64,000 nt of DNA. It comes from Kiritimatiellaeota bacterium B1221. Its GTDB lineage: Bacteria > Verrucomicrobiota > Kiritimatiellia > SS1-B-03-39 > UBA6053. The stretch's first letter is position 1. Each line of letters opens with the position of its first letter. The position numbers were made by a program, and so were the translations under genes. A model generated the notes under the pieces. The model was not told the origin of the DNA and ran no database searches. It worked only from the letters and a program-made list of their open reading frames with translations. Below, in pieces: positions 17,726 to 26,043 of this stretch. Location: contig JARHXX010000003.1 in NCBI GenBank assembly GCA_029269125.1, positions 62,001-126,000 of the forward strand. Reading direction: 5' to 3'.

Positions 17726-19111
17726 ATGAGACCCAATATCGTTTTTATTCTTTGTGATGATCTGGGCTGGATGGATTTAACCTGTTACGGTTCCTCCTTT
17801 TATGAGACGCCCCATTTGGATCGGCTGGCGGCCAAAGGAATGATGTTTACAGATGCCTACGCCTCCTGTCCGGTTTGTTCTCCCACCCGCGCAAGTGTCT
17901 TAACCGGTAAATATCCTGCAACTGTGGGCATCACCCAATATATAGGTGGGCATAATGTGGGTGCCCTGTGTGATGTCCCCTATTTTGATCGTGTCCCCAC
18001 CAGTGAAAAAACCCTCCCCAGTGTTTTAAAAGAGCAGGCGAATTATCAAACCTGGCACGTAGGGAAATGGCACTTGGGTCCCCAGGGTTCCTGGCCGGAA
18101 GATCGTGGATTTGAAGTTAATATCGGCGGATGGACTGCAGGGCATCCCAAAGCGGGATATTTTTCGCCCTGGGAATTCCCGAATTTGGCGGATGGGCCGG
18201 AAGGTGAATATCTCACGGACCACCTTAATCAAAAAGCCATTGAGTTGATTCGTTTCCGGGATAAAAGCCGACCTTTCTATTTGAACTATTGGCCTTATGC
18301 CGTTCATACCCCTATTCAGTCTCCACCGGAATTGGTGGCGAAATACGAAAAGAAAGCCCGGGAGTGCGGGTTAGACAAAGAAGACGCCCTTGAGGAGGGA
18401 CAGGCGATGTCTACGCTGGCCCACAAGGGACAGAAAATTTTACGCCGACGCATCCAAAGTAATCCCGAGTATGCGGCAATGATGGAAAACCTGGATACCA
18501 ACCTGGGTGAGTTGTTTGCGGTCTTGGATGCGGAGGGGTTGACGGACAATACTTTAATTGTTTTTACATCGGATAATGGCGGGCTTTCCACCCGGGAAGG
18601 CTCCCCTACTTGCAACGCCCCCCTGGCTGAGGGAAAGGGTTGGATGTATGAAGGAGGAACCCGTGAACCGCTGATTGCCAGTTGGCCGGGGGTGATTCCC
18701 GAAGGAAAAACCGTGGACACGGTCACCACCACGCCGGATTTTTATCCAACCTTTTTGGAAGTGGCCGGATTGGATTTACTGCCTGAGCAGCATGTAGATG
18801 GTAAGAGCATCTTGTCGGCATTGCAGGGGCATGAATTTGACCGGGGCCCGGTGTTTTGGCATTACCCCCATTATTCCAATCAGGGGGGATGTCCGGGATG
18901 TTCTGTCCGTGAAGGAGACTGGAAATTGATTGAATTTTTTGAAGACGGACGTTTAGAGTTGTACAACCTTAAATCGGATCTTTCCGAAAACCATAATCTT
19001 GCCGAAGTGGAGCCGGAAATGAGAGATCATCTGCATCAGCAATTGAAAAACTGGCGGGATTCCGTAAGAGCTTTAATTCCTCAACCGAATGTAAACTGGA
19101 GAACCTCATGA
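17726..19111 (+). CDS. Sulfatase (arylsulfatase type), no signal peptide
   Basis: The protein has 461 residues. The formylglycine site is CSPTR (C51). Metal ligands are in NIVFILCDDLGW (D11, D12) and FTSDNGG. The C-terminus contains REGDWKLIEFFEDGRLELYNL, typical of family S1. It hydrolyses a sulfate ester, with the substrate unknown. It begins directly with MRPNIVFI and has no signal peptide, so it should act in the cytoplasm. That suggests desulfation of imported oligosaccharides or small molecules. It overlaps the next sulfatase by 4 bases. No maturase is in the window. Confidence 0.93.
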   Translation: MRPNIVFILCDDLGWMDLTCYGSSFYETPHLDRLAAKGMMFTDAYASCPVCSPTRASVLTGKYPATVGITQYIGGHNVGALCDVPYFDRVPTSEKTLPSVLKEQANYQTWHVGKWHLGPQGSWPEDRGFEVNIGGWTAGHPKAGYFSPWEFPNLADGPEGEYLTDHLNQKAIELIRFRDKSRPFYLNYWPYAVHTPIQSPPELVAKYEKKARECGLDKEDALEEGQAMSTLAHKGQKILRRRIQSNPEYAAMMENLDTNLGELFAVLDAEGLTDNTLIVFTSDNGGLSTREGSPTCNAPLAEGKGWMYEGGTREPLIASWPGVIPEGKTVDTVTTTPDFYPTFLEVAGLDLLPEQHVDGKSILSALQGHEFDRGPVFWHYPHYSNQGGCPGCSVREGDWKLIEFFEDGRLELYNLKSDLSENHNLAEVEPEMRDHLHQQLKNWRDSVRALIPQPNVNWRTS

Positions 19112-20628
19112 GTCATAAGCCCAATGTATTATTTATCACCACCGATGAACATCACTGGAAATGTATGGGGTACAATCATCCGGGAATTAAAACACCGAAT
19201 TTAGATAAATTAGCGGCACAAGGTACCATTTTTGACCGGGCTTACTGCCCCAACCCCACCTGTTCCCCTACCCGTTCCTCGTTGATTACCGGATTGTATC
19301 CGAGTCAGCACGGTTGCTACACCCTGGGAACCAAACTGCCGGAAGATGTGCCCACGTTAGGTGAGTATTTCCAGAAAGGGGGATATCGGACTTCCCTCTA
19401 TGGCAAAGCCCACTTTATGCCCTTGCGCGGAAATGAAGAATTCCCCTCCTATGAAACACCTGACCATTTTGGGGACCGGGAATTCTGGGACAACTGGGAA
19501 GGAGACTTTTATGGATTTGACACTTTTGAGACCACCCGGAATCATACCACTGAAGCCTGGGTCGGTCCGCATTATCGTTTTTGGTTGGAGGACAATGGAT
19601 TTGAAAACTGGAAAGACTGGTACATTGCGCCTGCCGGGCATCTTGAAAAACAACATCCGGAGAAGGGTCTCTGGGATATTCCTGTCGAAGCCCACTACAA
19701 CACATGGTTGAGTGAACGGGTTCGAAATAAATTGCAGGAACACAAAGACGCGGATGAGAATTTTTTCCTTTGGGCCAGTTTTCCCGATCCGCACACCCCG
19801 TACGCGGTGCCGGAACCCTGGGCGTCCATGTATTCCGAAGAAGATATCATTCGTGAATATGTGGTGCCTGGTGAGCATGATGCCAATCCTCTTCCCCATC
19901 AGCTGACCCAGGATCCGGAGGGGAATTTTGACGCCTATAAAACTTCGGGTATGGGGAACCACGGATATCGTCCGCAGACATGGAGTCAAAACGATGACTT
20001 CACCAAAAAGATTCAGGCCTACTACGGCATGGTCAGTTTTACGGATCATGCGATCGGAGAGATTTTAGATAAACTCGAGGATTTGGGATTGGCAGAGAAT
20101 ACCCTGGTGGTGTTCACCACTGATCACGGGCACTTCCTGGGCAAACATGGCTTGGGTGCCAAGGGCGCCTTTCATTACGAGGATTTATTAAAAGTTCCGT
20201 TTATTTCCCGGGCTCCCGGTCAAAAAAATGCGGGCAGCCGCACAGACAATCTGATTAGTTTGGTGGATCTCCCCCAAACCTTCTTATCCTATTGCAACCT
20301 GCCGGTTCCCCGTACCATGTCCGGTGTGGATTTTACGGAAATGTTCAAAGGGGACCCTGCCCCCTTGCGGGATCATGTTCTGGTGCAAAACCGGCATGAG
20401 GTTGATACCATCTTTTTGAACACCTATGTGAATGAGCGTTACAAACTGACGGTCTATTTCAATCAGCCTCACGGAGAACTTTGGGATCTGCAGGAGGATC
20501 CGGATGAATTACATAATCGTTGGGCGGATCCGGACTATGCGGAAATCAAAGCGGATCTGATGCTGAAACTCAACTTTGCGCAAATGGGAAAAGACCCGGT
20601 TCCTATGCCCCGTTTATTTGGCGCCTAG
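19108..20628 (+). CDS. Second sulfatase, no signal peptide, coupled to the first
   Basis: The protein has 506 residues. The formylglycine motif is CSPTR (C52), in CPNPTCSPTRSSL. Metal-binding residues lie in VLFITTDEHHW (D13) and FTTDHGHFLG. It is longer than its neighbour and diverged from it, so the pair is probably not a recent duplication. Its ATG overlaps the upstream stop (ATGA), so the two are translated together and may act in sequence on one sulfated substrate. No signal peptide is visible, so it is expected in the cytoplasm. The exact S1 subfamily was not determined. Confidence 0.93.
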   Translation: MSHKPNVLFITTDEHHWKCMGYNHPGIKTPNLDKLAAQGTIFDRAYCPNPTCSPTRSSLITGLYPSQHGCYTLGTKLPEDVPTLGEYFQKGGYRTSLYGKAHFMPLRGNEEFPSYETPDHFGDREFWDNWEGDFYGFDTFETTRNHTTEAWVGPHYRFWLEDNGFENWKDWYIAPAGHLEKQHPEKGLWDIPVEAHYNTWLSERVRNKLQEHKDADENFFLWASFPDPHTPYAVPEPWASMYSEEDIIREYVVPGEHDANPLPHQLTQDPEGNFDAYKTSGMGNHGYRPQTWSQNDDFTKKIQAYYGMVSFTDHAIGEILDKLEDLGLAENTLVVFTTDHGHFLGKHGLGAKGAFHYEDLLKVPFISRAPGQKNAGSRTDNLISLVDLPQTFLSYCNLPVPRTMSGVDFTEMFKGDPAPLRDHVLVQNRHEVDTIFLNTYVNERYKLTVYFNQPHGELWDLQEDPDELHNRWADPDYAEIKADLMLKLNFAQMGKDPVPMPRLFGA

Positions 20629-21149
20629 GCTTTGTTGGGCGTTGTCGCGATAAACGGGATCAAAGGTTCCGGATTGTTTACACCTGTCCATTCAGGCCCT
20701 AGGTGATGTGAAACTTATCCGGGTGTCTTTCCGGATTCACCTTTCTCCTGAAAATATCGCGGGCCATCTTTTGTGGTGTCTTAACGCGATAACTCCGCGC
20801 AATTTTTTGAGGGATAAGTGCGTTCATCGCTTTTATTTTTCAGGATGGTAGCCCTTTCATTTTTGTCGGGTGTACTTTGATACGTACAGTAGGCGGCCAC
20901 CCCCATCGCCGGTACCCAAACTTGTAAGAGGATACCGCTGTAAAATGTACTCATTTTTTAAGAACCAGGGTGACGCGGGACATACTCCCCCCCTAAAAAA
21001 TATCGGGGCTGTTTGCATCCACGGTATCTTTAGTGGTGCTTTGGCTTCATTGCGGCAACCCCACATGTCATGGGGCACCCGGTTGGGGAGCGTATCTCAA
21101 GCTACGCTCCGTTTGGTGTTCTGCTTCCCTGAAAGGAGGCTTCGAAAGG
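20629..21149. other. Long gap between convergent sulfatase and glgC genes
   Basis: There is no convincing gene here. Plus-strand open frames (20870-21175) lack an SD and look like chance. The stretch contains a perfect hairpin at 21087-21110 and a second short inverted repeat, CCCCA...TGGGG, around 21060-21076. Neither has a T tract. It may be decayed repetitive DNA. Confidence 0.5.
21087..21110. repeat. Palindromic hairpin repeat
   Basis: GGAGCGTA (21087-21094) pairs perfectly with TACGCTCC (21103-21110) around an 8-base loop. With no T tract on either strand it is not a classical terminator. It is one of several short palindromes found in intergenic gaps of this window. Confidence 0.75.
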
Positions 21150-22382
21150 TTAAAGAACCGTATCAGAAGGTATGACGGTTCCCTTGGGCACCACGATCAC
21201 CCCGTCGCTGATGGAGAAATATTCATAATTCCCATCACTTTTGCCTTTCGGACTGATGATTACCCGGTCACCAATACGGACATTTTTATCGATAATTGCA
21301 TCTTCTACATGGCAGTCACGACCGATGCCGGGAGGAATCGGGTGATCTCCGCACTTGGCTTCATCCGCATAAAAGTCAGCGCCCATCATCACGGTATTGC
21401 GCATGACGGTCCCCTCCCCAATCACCCCTCGGATGCCCACAATGCTGCGGCTGACTTCACGTCCCGAGAGGATACACCCTTCGGACAACAGGCAGTGATT
21501 GACCACACAGCTCAGTACTTTGGAAGGTGGCAGGTAGCGCATCCGGGTATAAATGCGGTACTTGGTATTGTAGAGGGAAAACTCCGGCATGGCGTCAGTG
21601 AGTTGCAAGCTGCTTTCCCAAAAATTCCGGATGGTTCCGATGTCACGCCAGTACCCATTATAAACATACGAAAAGACTTTGGTATTATCAATGGCTTGCG
21701 GAATGACTTCTTTCCCGAAATCCTGTGAATCATTTTTCAACAGACGTTTCAGCACATCCGCATTAAATACATAAATCCCCATACTGGCCAAATAGGTTTC
21801 CTCCTCATACATAGGCGCGCGCAACTCGGTTAGCGCGGGGGTATCTCCGGGTTTCTCCACAAAGTTGACAATTCTGTACTTGTCGTCGGTTTGCAGAATG
21901 CCCAGAGAACCGGCGTCACGACGGTCGGTGGGTTTGGTGGCAATGGTGACTTCTGCGCCTCTTTTTACATGCTCTTTCAGCATGGCTTTAAAGTCCATTG
22001 AGTACAGTTGGTCTCCACTGAGAATGACCACATAATCCGCATTTTCATTGTCCAGATGGCCCAGGGTTTTGCGGACGGCATCTGCGGTGCCGGTGTACCA
22101 GCTTTCATCACCGGGACTTTGTTGGGCGGCGAGAATACGGACGAAGTTTTTATTGAAAGAATCAAAACGGTAACTGGTGTGAATATGACGATGTAAAGAT
22201 TCACTGTTGAACTGGGTCAGGACAAAAATCTTTTTAATATCATTGTTAATGCAGTTGCTGATAGGGATGTCAACCAAGCGGTATTTCCCGGCGATTGGAA
22301 CCGCAGGTTTGGACCGTTCAGAAGTCAGGGGTTGCAAACGGGTCCCGGCACCACCACCTAAAATCACACCAATTACATTCAT
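21150..22382 (-). CDS. glgC: Glucose-1-phosphate adenylyltransferase (ADP-glucose pyrophosphorylase)
   Basis: The protein has 410 residues. It makes ADP-glucose from glucose-1-phosphate and ATP, the regulated first step of glycogen synthesis. The start at 22382 is chosen because AGGAGA lies just upstream and MNVIGVILGGGAGTRLQPLT is the family N-terminus. The upstream in-frame codons to 22433 lack support. The nucleotidyltransferase domain covers about 1-270, with GTADAVRKTL and ILSGDQLYSMD. The left-handed beta-helix domain covers about 290-410. It supplies GlgA (12706). Confidence 0.96.
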   Translation of the reverse strand: MNVIGVILGGGAGTRLQPLTSERSKPAVPIAGKYRLVDIPISNCINNDIKKIFVLTQFNSESLHRHIHTSYRFDSFNKNFVRILAAQQSPGDESWYTGTADAVRKTLGHLDNENADYVVILSGDQLYSMDFKAMLKEHVKRGAEVTIATKPTDRRDAGSLGILQTDDKYRIVNFVEKPGDTPALTELRAPMYEEETYLASMGIYVFNADVLKRLLKNDSQDFGKEVIPQAIDNTKVFSYVYNGYWRDIGTIRNFWESSLQLTDAMPEFSLYNTKYRIYTRMRYLPPSKVLSCVVNHCLLSEGCILSGREVSRSIVGIRGVIGEGTVMRNTVMMGADFYADEAKCGDHPIPPGIGRDCHVEDAIIDKNVRIGDRVIISPKGKSDGNYEYFSISDGVIVVPKGTVIPSDTVL

Positions 22383-22536
22383 ATTCTCTCCTATGGGTTT
22401 AATAACGGATTCACCCTCGCACAGCCTGTTCAATTTGTCATGAAAAACCGGATGAAAATTTGATGAGATTTTACGGGCGGACTTGCTTTTCCCTGACCGT
22501 TACCGCATAGAGACTCTTTTTAAGGAGATTTGTATT

Positions 22537-22938
22537 ATGAAGACGATTTATTTAAGTGGCCCGATTATGGATGAGCACCTGGGATTGGCCCGGGAGTGGC
22601 GCGAAGAGGCCAAGGGGAAATTGGGCGGACACTTTAACCTTCTGGACCCGATGCGCCGGAACTTTAAAGACCGTGAAGTCGATTCCGCCAATGAAATTGT
22701 GGAATTTGATCTGCAGGACGTGCGGGATGCGGATATTTTACTGGTGAACTACAATAAAAACTCCATCGGCACCTCTATGGAAGTTTTTTATGCGGCTCAA
22801 AACTTGGGAAAATTTGTTATCGCATTTAGTCCCTTTAGTTTTCAGGACTGCAGCCCTTGGATGGTTCGTTATTGCACCAAAATTCTGCCTTCGCTCAGCC
22901 ATGCCAGTGATTATTTGATCAATCACTTTGTCGATTAA
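22537..22938 (+). CDS. Nucleoside 2-deoxyribosyltransferase-like protein
   Basis: The protein has 133 residues. The start at 22537 follows an AAGGAG SD. The N-terminal YLSGPIMDEH, the internal DVRDADILLVNYNKNSIGTSMEVFYA (where the Glu of SMEV matches the family nucleophile) and the overall size fit the nucleoside 2-deoxyribosyltransferase superfamily. Members exchange bases on deoxyribose or hydrolyse N-glycosidic bonds in nucleotide salvage or clean-up. The substrate cannot be assigned. It lies 11 bases before larC and diverges from glgC. Confidence 0.82.
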   Translation: MKTIYLSGPIMDEHLGLAREWREEAKGKLGGHFNLLDPMRRNFKDREVDSANEIVEFDLQDVRDADILLVNYNKNSIGTSMEVFYAAQNLGKFVIAFSPFSFQDCSPWMVRYCTKILPSLSHASDYLINHFVD

Positions 22939-22949
22939 GGACCTGTGAG

Positions 22950-24233
22950 ATGATTTTAAAACTCGAACCCTATTCCGGTATCAGTGGCGACATGTTTATG
23001 GGGGCTTTGGCCCCTTTGTTGGATGCCGAAGCGGAAATGATGGCTCTTCCTGCTGCATTGGGGCTCGAGAATGTGGAAGTGACGTTTGAGGATGTGATTC
23101 GCTCCACGATTCGTTGCCGGAAAGCGAATGTGAAAGTCGCGGGTGAAGCCCCTGCTTCCGAACGTCATGAGCATGATCATTCTCATGACCATCACCACCA
23201 TCATGACCATCACCCTCATGACCGGAGTCATGCCGCACACCCCCATAACTCCCATCATGATCATGGTCATGTGCACGCCCACAGCCATCGGGCTTACACG
23301 GATATTGTCGAGCTGATTCGTCAGGCTGATTTACCTGAAGGTGCCAGAGAGCTGGCGCTGCATTTCTTTTTGAAACTGGGGGAAGCCGAAGCGGAAATGC
23401 ATGGCATGCCTCTGGAAGCGGTCCATTTCCATGAAGTGGGTGGAGAGGATGCCATAGTCGATTTGGTGGGAGCGGCGGTCCTGATCGATAAACTCAAACC
23501 CGATGCCGTCTTCTGTACCCCGGTTTGTGTGGGCAGTGGATTTGTCAAAACGGCTCACGGACGTCTGCCGGTCCCCGCGCCCGCAACCGAAAAATTATTA
23601 CAGGGCCTCCCCTCTTTTCAGGGCCCCGTCCCAAAAGAAATGACGACCCCCACCGGGGCCGCGATTTTGGCGGTGTTGCAACCTGACTTTGATTTGCCGA
23701 CTCTGATTACCCGAACAACCGGTTTCGGGGCGGGCACCCGCGATCTGGATCAGCCCAATGCATTGCGGGTGAGTCTTTGTGAAACACCAAAACATGGCGC
23801 ACAAGCATCTGTCACTCTGCTCGAAACCAACCTGGACAACATGTCCGGGGAAGATCTCGGCGCAGATCTTCTGCAAGATCTCCTGGACCAAGGTGCCCTG
23901 GATGCATGGTTATCGCCCATCTTAATGAAAAAAGGCCGGCCCGCACACCTGTTACAAGTATTGTGCGCTCCCACCGTCGCGGAAAAACTTTGTGCCTACA
24001 TCCTCAAAACAGTTCCCACCTTAGGAGTGAGACAATTTGAGGGCAAACGCACGACTTTGGCCCGTGAAGTACGAGTGGTCTCAACCCGCTACGGGGTGAT
24101 CGAGGTGAAAGTGCATCAGTTGGCAGACGGCTCCGAAAGATTTTTGCCCGAATACGAAAGTTGCCGGTTGGCCGCAGAAGTCGCCGGCGTCAGTATCCGC
24201 GAGGTACGGGAACAGGCTCTGCAAAATTTGTAA
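22950..24233 (+). CDS. larC: Nickel insertion protein LarC (nickel-pincer cofactor biosynthesis)
   Basis: The protein has 427 residues. LarC inserts nickel into the pincer cofactor used by lactate racemase and related enzymes. The N-terminus MILKLEPYSGISGDMFMGAL is diagnostic. A histidine-rich stretch (about 70-112, many HDH/HHH units) is a likely metal store. The central EAVHFHEVGGEDAIVDLVGAA and TPTGAAILA motifs are conserved. It is one uninterrupted frame, unlike organisms where larC is split by a frameshift. LarB, LarE and the racemase are not in this window. Confidence 0.93.
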   Translation: MILKLEPYSGISGDMFMGALAPLLDAEAEMMALPAALGLENVEVTFEDVIRSTIRCRKANVKVAGEAPASERHEHDHSHDHHHHHDHHPHDRSHAAHPHNSHHDHGHVHAHSHRAYTDIVELIRQADLPEGARELALHFFLKLGEAEAEMHGMPLEAVHFHEVGGEDAIVDLVGAAVLIDKLKPDAVFCTPVCVGSGFVKTAHGRLPVPAPATEKLLQGLPSFQGPVPKEMTTPTGAAILAVLQPDFDLPTLITRTTGFGAGTRDLDQPNALRVSLCETPKHGAQASVTLLETNLDNMSGEDLGADLLQDLLDQGALDAWLSPILMKKGRPAHLLQVLCAPTVAEKLCAYILKTVPTLGVRQFEGKRTTLAREVRVVSTRYGVIEVKVHQLADGSERFLPEYESCRLAAEVAGVSIREVREQALQNL

Positions 24234-24283
24234 GTATCCTTGAAGGGCGTTCAGGGGCAGAAGAAACCATACCGCCGGTTTAA

Positions 24284-24330
24284 TTCCGACCTTCGGAAAA
24301 GCGTCCGCTGTCTGGTTCCGACCTTCGGAA
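24284..24330. repeat. Two tandem 15-base palindromes
   Basis: TTCCGACCTTCGGAA occurs at 24284-24298 and again at 24316-24330, 32 bases apart. Each is a perfect 6-bp stem with a CCT loop. They lie between larC and the TAXI lipoprotein gene. No T tract follows, so they are not obvious terminators. Confidence 0.75.
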
Positions 24331-24492
24331 AGATAAACGCCCATCCCTGCGAAGTCTTCAGCAACAGAGTGAAGGTTTCACAGGGGCTGTGAGAGGATCA
24401 AAACCTACGGGAATTCTGCATCCATACCCTTTTGGGGAAAGCTTGGATAGATGAACCTTGACCCTCACTTAAATTTAAGGAAGGTGGGACTT

Positions 24493-25443
24493 ATGAAATT
24501 TTTCCTTTGTATCCTCTCTGTTTTCTTTCTCTGCGCTTGCGGTTCCTCCGAACGCTCCACCTTTATTTCAATTGGTACCGGATCCCAGACCGGGGTATAT
24601 TATCCGGTCGGGGGCGCCATCAAAAAGTTGGTGGAAGATGTGGAGGGCAACCACCTGAAGGTTTCGGCCAAAGCCAGCCGGGGCTCGGTGCAAAATATTA
24701 ACGATGTGATGAATGGATCCATCACCTTTGGCATTGCGCAGTCCGACCGGCAATTTCAAGCATACAACGGAAGCAGCAACTGGGAGGGAAAGCCCCAGGC
24801 TGAATTACGTTTTGTCTTCAGTCTCCATCCGGAAGTGGTGACCCTCATTGCCGCGGACGACAGTGGCATCCGGACGATTGCGGATCTGAAAGGCAAGAAA
24901 GTGAATTTGGGCAGTCCCGGTTCGGGGCACCGTGGAAATGCGATTGCGATTCTGGAAGCGGCTTCCATTGACGTTGAAACGGAGATCGATGCCGAGTCGC
25001 TCACCGTTGGGGAATGTGCCAGCATGATTCAGGATAATCGCATTGATGCCTATTTCTATACGGTAGGTCATCCCAACGGATCTATTACCGAGGCTTCAAC
25101 TGGCCGGCGAAAAGTTCGTTTTATCCCCATTACCGGGATGGATAAACTTATAGAGCTCTCCCCCTTTTATGCGACCACCCGGGTTCCGGCAGAATTATAT
25201 CCCCAGGCCATTCAGGATGGTGAAGTGGACAGTATTGGTATGCTTACCACTTTGGTGACCCGGTCTGACACGCCGGATGAAATTGTTTATACCCTGGTGA
25301 AAGCGGTATTTGAAAATCTGGAAATGCTGAAAGTGCAGCACCCTGCCCTGCAAGGTCTGACTCCGGAGGGGATGTTGAAAGGTGGAAACGCTCCTCTCCA
25401 TCCGGGTGCGGAAAAATACTACCGCGAAGCGGGATTGTTGTAG
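24493..25443 (+). CDS. TAXI-family TRAP transporter solute-binding lipoprotein
   Basis: The ATG at 24493 is preceded by AAGGAAGGTGGG. The N-terminus KFFLCILSVFFLCAC is a lipoprotein signal with the lipobox cysteine near residue 18. The mature protein shows the TAXI pattern IGTGSQTGVYYPVGGAIKKL and GIAQSDRQF, and LKGKKVNLGSPGSGHRGNA. TAXI proteins capture dicarboxylates or glutamate-like ligands for a fused TRAP permease. No permease is nearby, so it is an orphan or works with a distant partner. It is flanked on both sides by short palindromic repeats. Confidence 0.93.
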   Translation: MKFFLCILSVFFLCACGSSERSTFISIGTGSQTGVYYPVGGAIKKLVEDVEGNHLKVSAKASRGSVQNINDVMNGSITFGIAQSDRQFQAYNGSSNWEGKPQAELRFVFSLHPEVVTLIAADDSGIRTIADLKGKKVNLGSPGSGHRGNAIAILEAASIDVETEIDAESLTVGECASMIQDNRIDAYFYTVGHPNGSITEASTGRRKVRFIPITGMDKLIELSPFYATTRVPAELYPQAIQDGEVDSIGMLTTLVTRSDTPDEIVYTLVKAVFENLEMLKVQHPALQGLTPEGMLKGGNAPLHPGAEKYYREAGLL

Positions 25444-25446
25444 TCG

Positions 25447-25515
25447 TCCACGCACTCCGTGCGTGGAAATGAAACCGGAGCCTGTGCAAAGATCTCCACG
25501 CACGGAGTGTGTGAA
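25447..25515. repeat. Pair of related palindromes after the TAXI gene
   Basis: TCCACGCAC (25447-25455) pairs perfectly with GTGCGTGGA (25459-25467). A diverged copy beginning TCCACGCAC lies at 25495-25515. Neither is followed by a T tract. Confidence 0.75.
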
Positions 25516-25552
25516 CAACGCATCCATTTCCTCGCCCGGTGATCTCGGGCTG

Positions 25553-25605
25553 AAAAATAATTCAACTTTTTTGCGGAAAATGTCCGGAGGCCTGCTTTCG
25601 GGTGA
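25553..25605 (+). promoter_or_regulatory. Bipartite promoter-like element, copy 1
   Basis: An AT-rich block ends in ACTTTTTTGCGGAAA (25565-25579). Exactly 17 bases later TTCGGGTGA follows (25597-25605). The 27-base upstream block (25553-25579) matches copy 2 at 51812-51838 in 25 of 27 positions, and the 9-base downstream block is identical. The intervening 17 bases are unrelated. GGAA plus a conserved downstream box at this spacing resembles an ECF-sigma promoter. The gene starts 27 bases after the downstream box. Confidence 0.65.
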
Positions 25606-25632
25606 CAGAACCCCAACCAAAGGACCTCTGTC

Positions 25633-26043
25633 ATGAAAAAAGTATTCCCCCTGTTTCTTCTCCTGCTTGTATCTCCGCTTCACGGATTTGCGGAAACCCA
25701 AATGGTCTATTTAGGGCGGATTGACCTTGCCGGGATGGTGCCTGATGTACTGCCGGCATGCGGAAGTTCCCTGCACTTTCAGTCCTGCAGTCTACCGCTG
25801 ACCGCTGAAACTGAACAGAAAACCGGTTACATTCCCGGGAGGTTTCGGGAAGCCATTGAGGCCATGCGCAGTAAAGGCTTGGAGCTTCAGTTTGAAGTCG
25901 ATCATGTTTACGCATCGCCGCTCCCGGGTAAATTTCTATCAGTGGAAGTGTGGGTCTATACTTCCGAAATCACAGATATTTCGCCCCTGGTCTATTCGAT
26001 CCCGGTAATCCGTGCTTCGGAACTCTCCGCCATGACGGAATAA
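25633..26043 (+). CDS. Secreted protein of unknown function
   Basis: The protein has 136 residues. A clear signal peptide (KKVFPLFLLLLVSPLHGFA, cleavage near AFA/ET) is followed by a mature part of about 115 residues with two cysteines (in PACGSSLHFQSCSL) that could form a disulfide. I recognise no family. AAAGGA precedes the ATG. Its upstream region carries the bipartite promoter-like element shared with the gene at 51901, suggesting control by an alternative sigma factor. Its 3' end overlaps the convergent GNAT/C39 gene by about 50 bases. Confidence 0.7.
   Translation: MKKVFPLFLLLLVSPLHGFAETQMVYLGRIDLAGMVPDVLPACGSSLHFQSCSLPLTAETEQKTGYIPGRFREAIEAMRSKGLELQFEVDHVYASPLPGKFLSVEVWVYTSEITDISPLVYSIPVIRASELSAMTE

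Noticed and set aside
21087-21110. Hairpin as the glgC terminator
   Set aside because: The stem is strong but no T tract follows on either strand.
20870-21175. Plus-strand open frame in the sulfatase-glgC gap
   Set aside because: No ribosome-binding site. It runs over hairpin repeats and into the end of glgC, so it looks like chance.
24234-24492. Riboswitch before the TAXI gene
   Set aside because: Two small hairpins are present, but no known riboswitch core can be recognised and there is no terminator or SD-masking structure that I can support.
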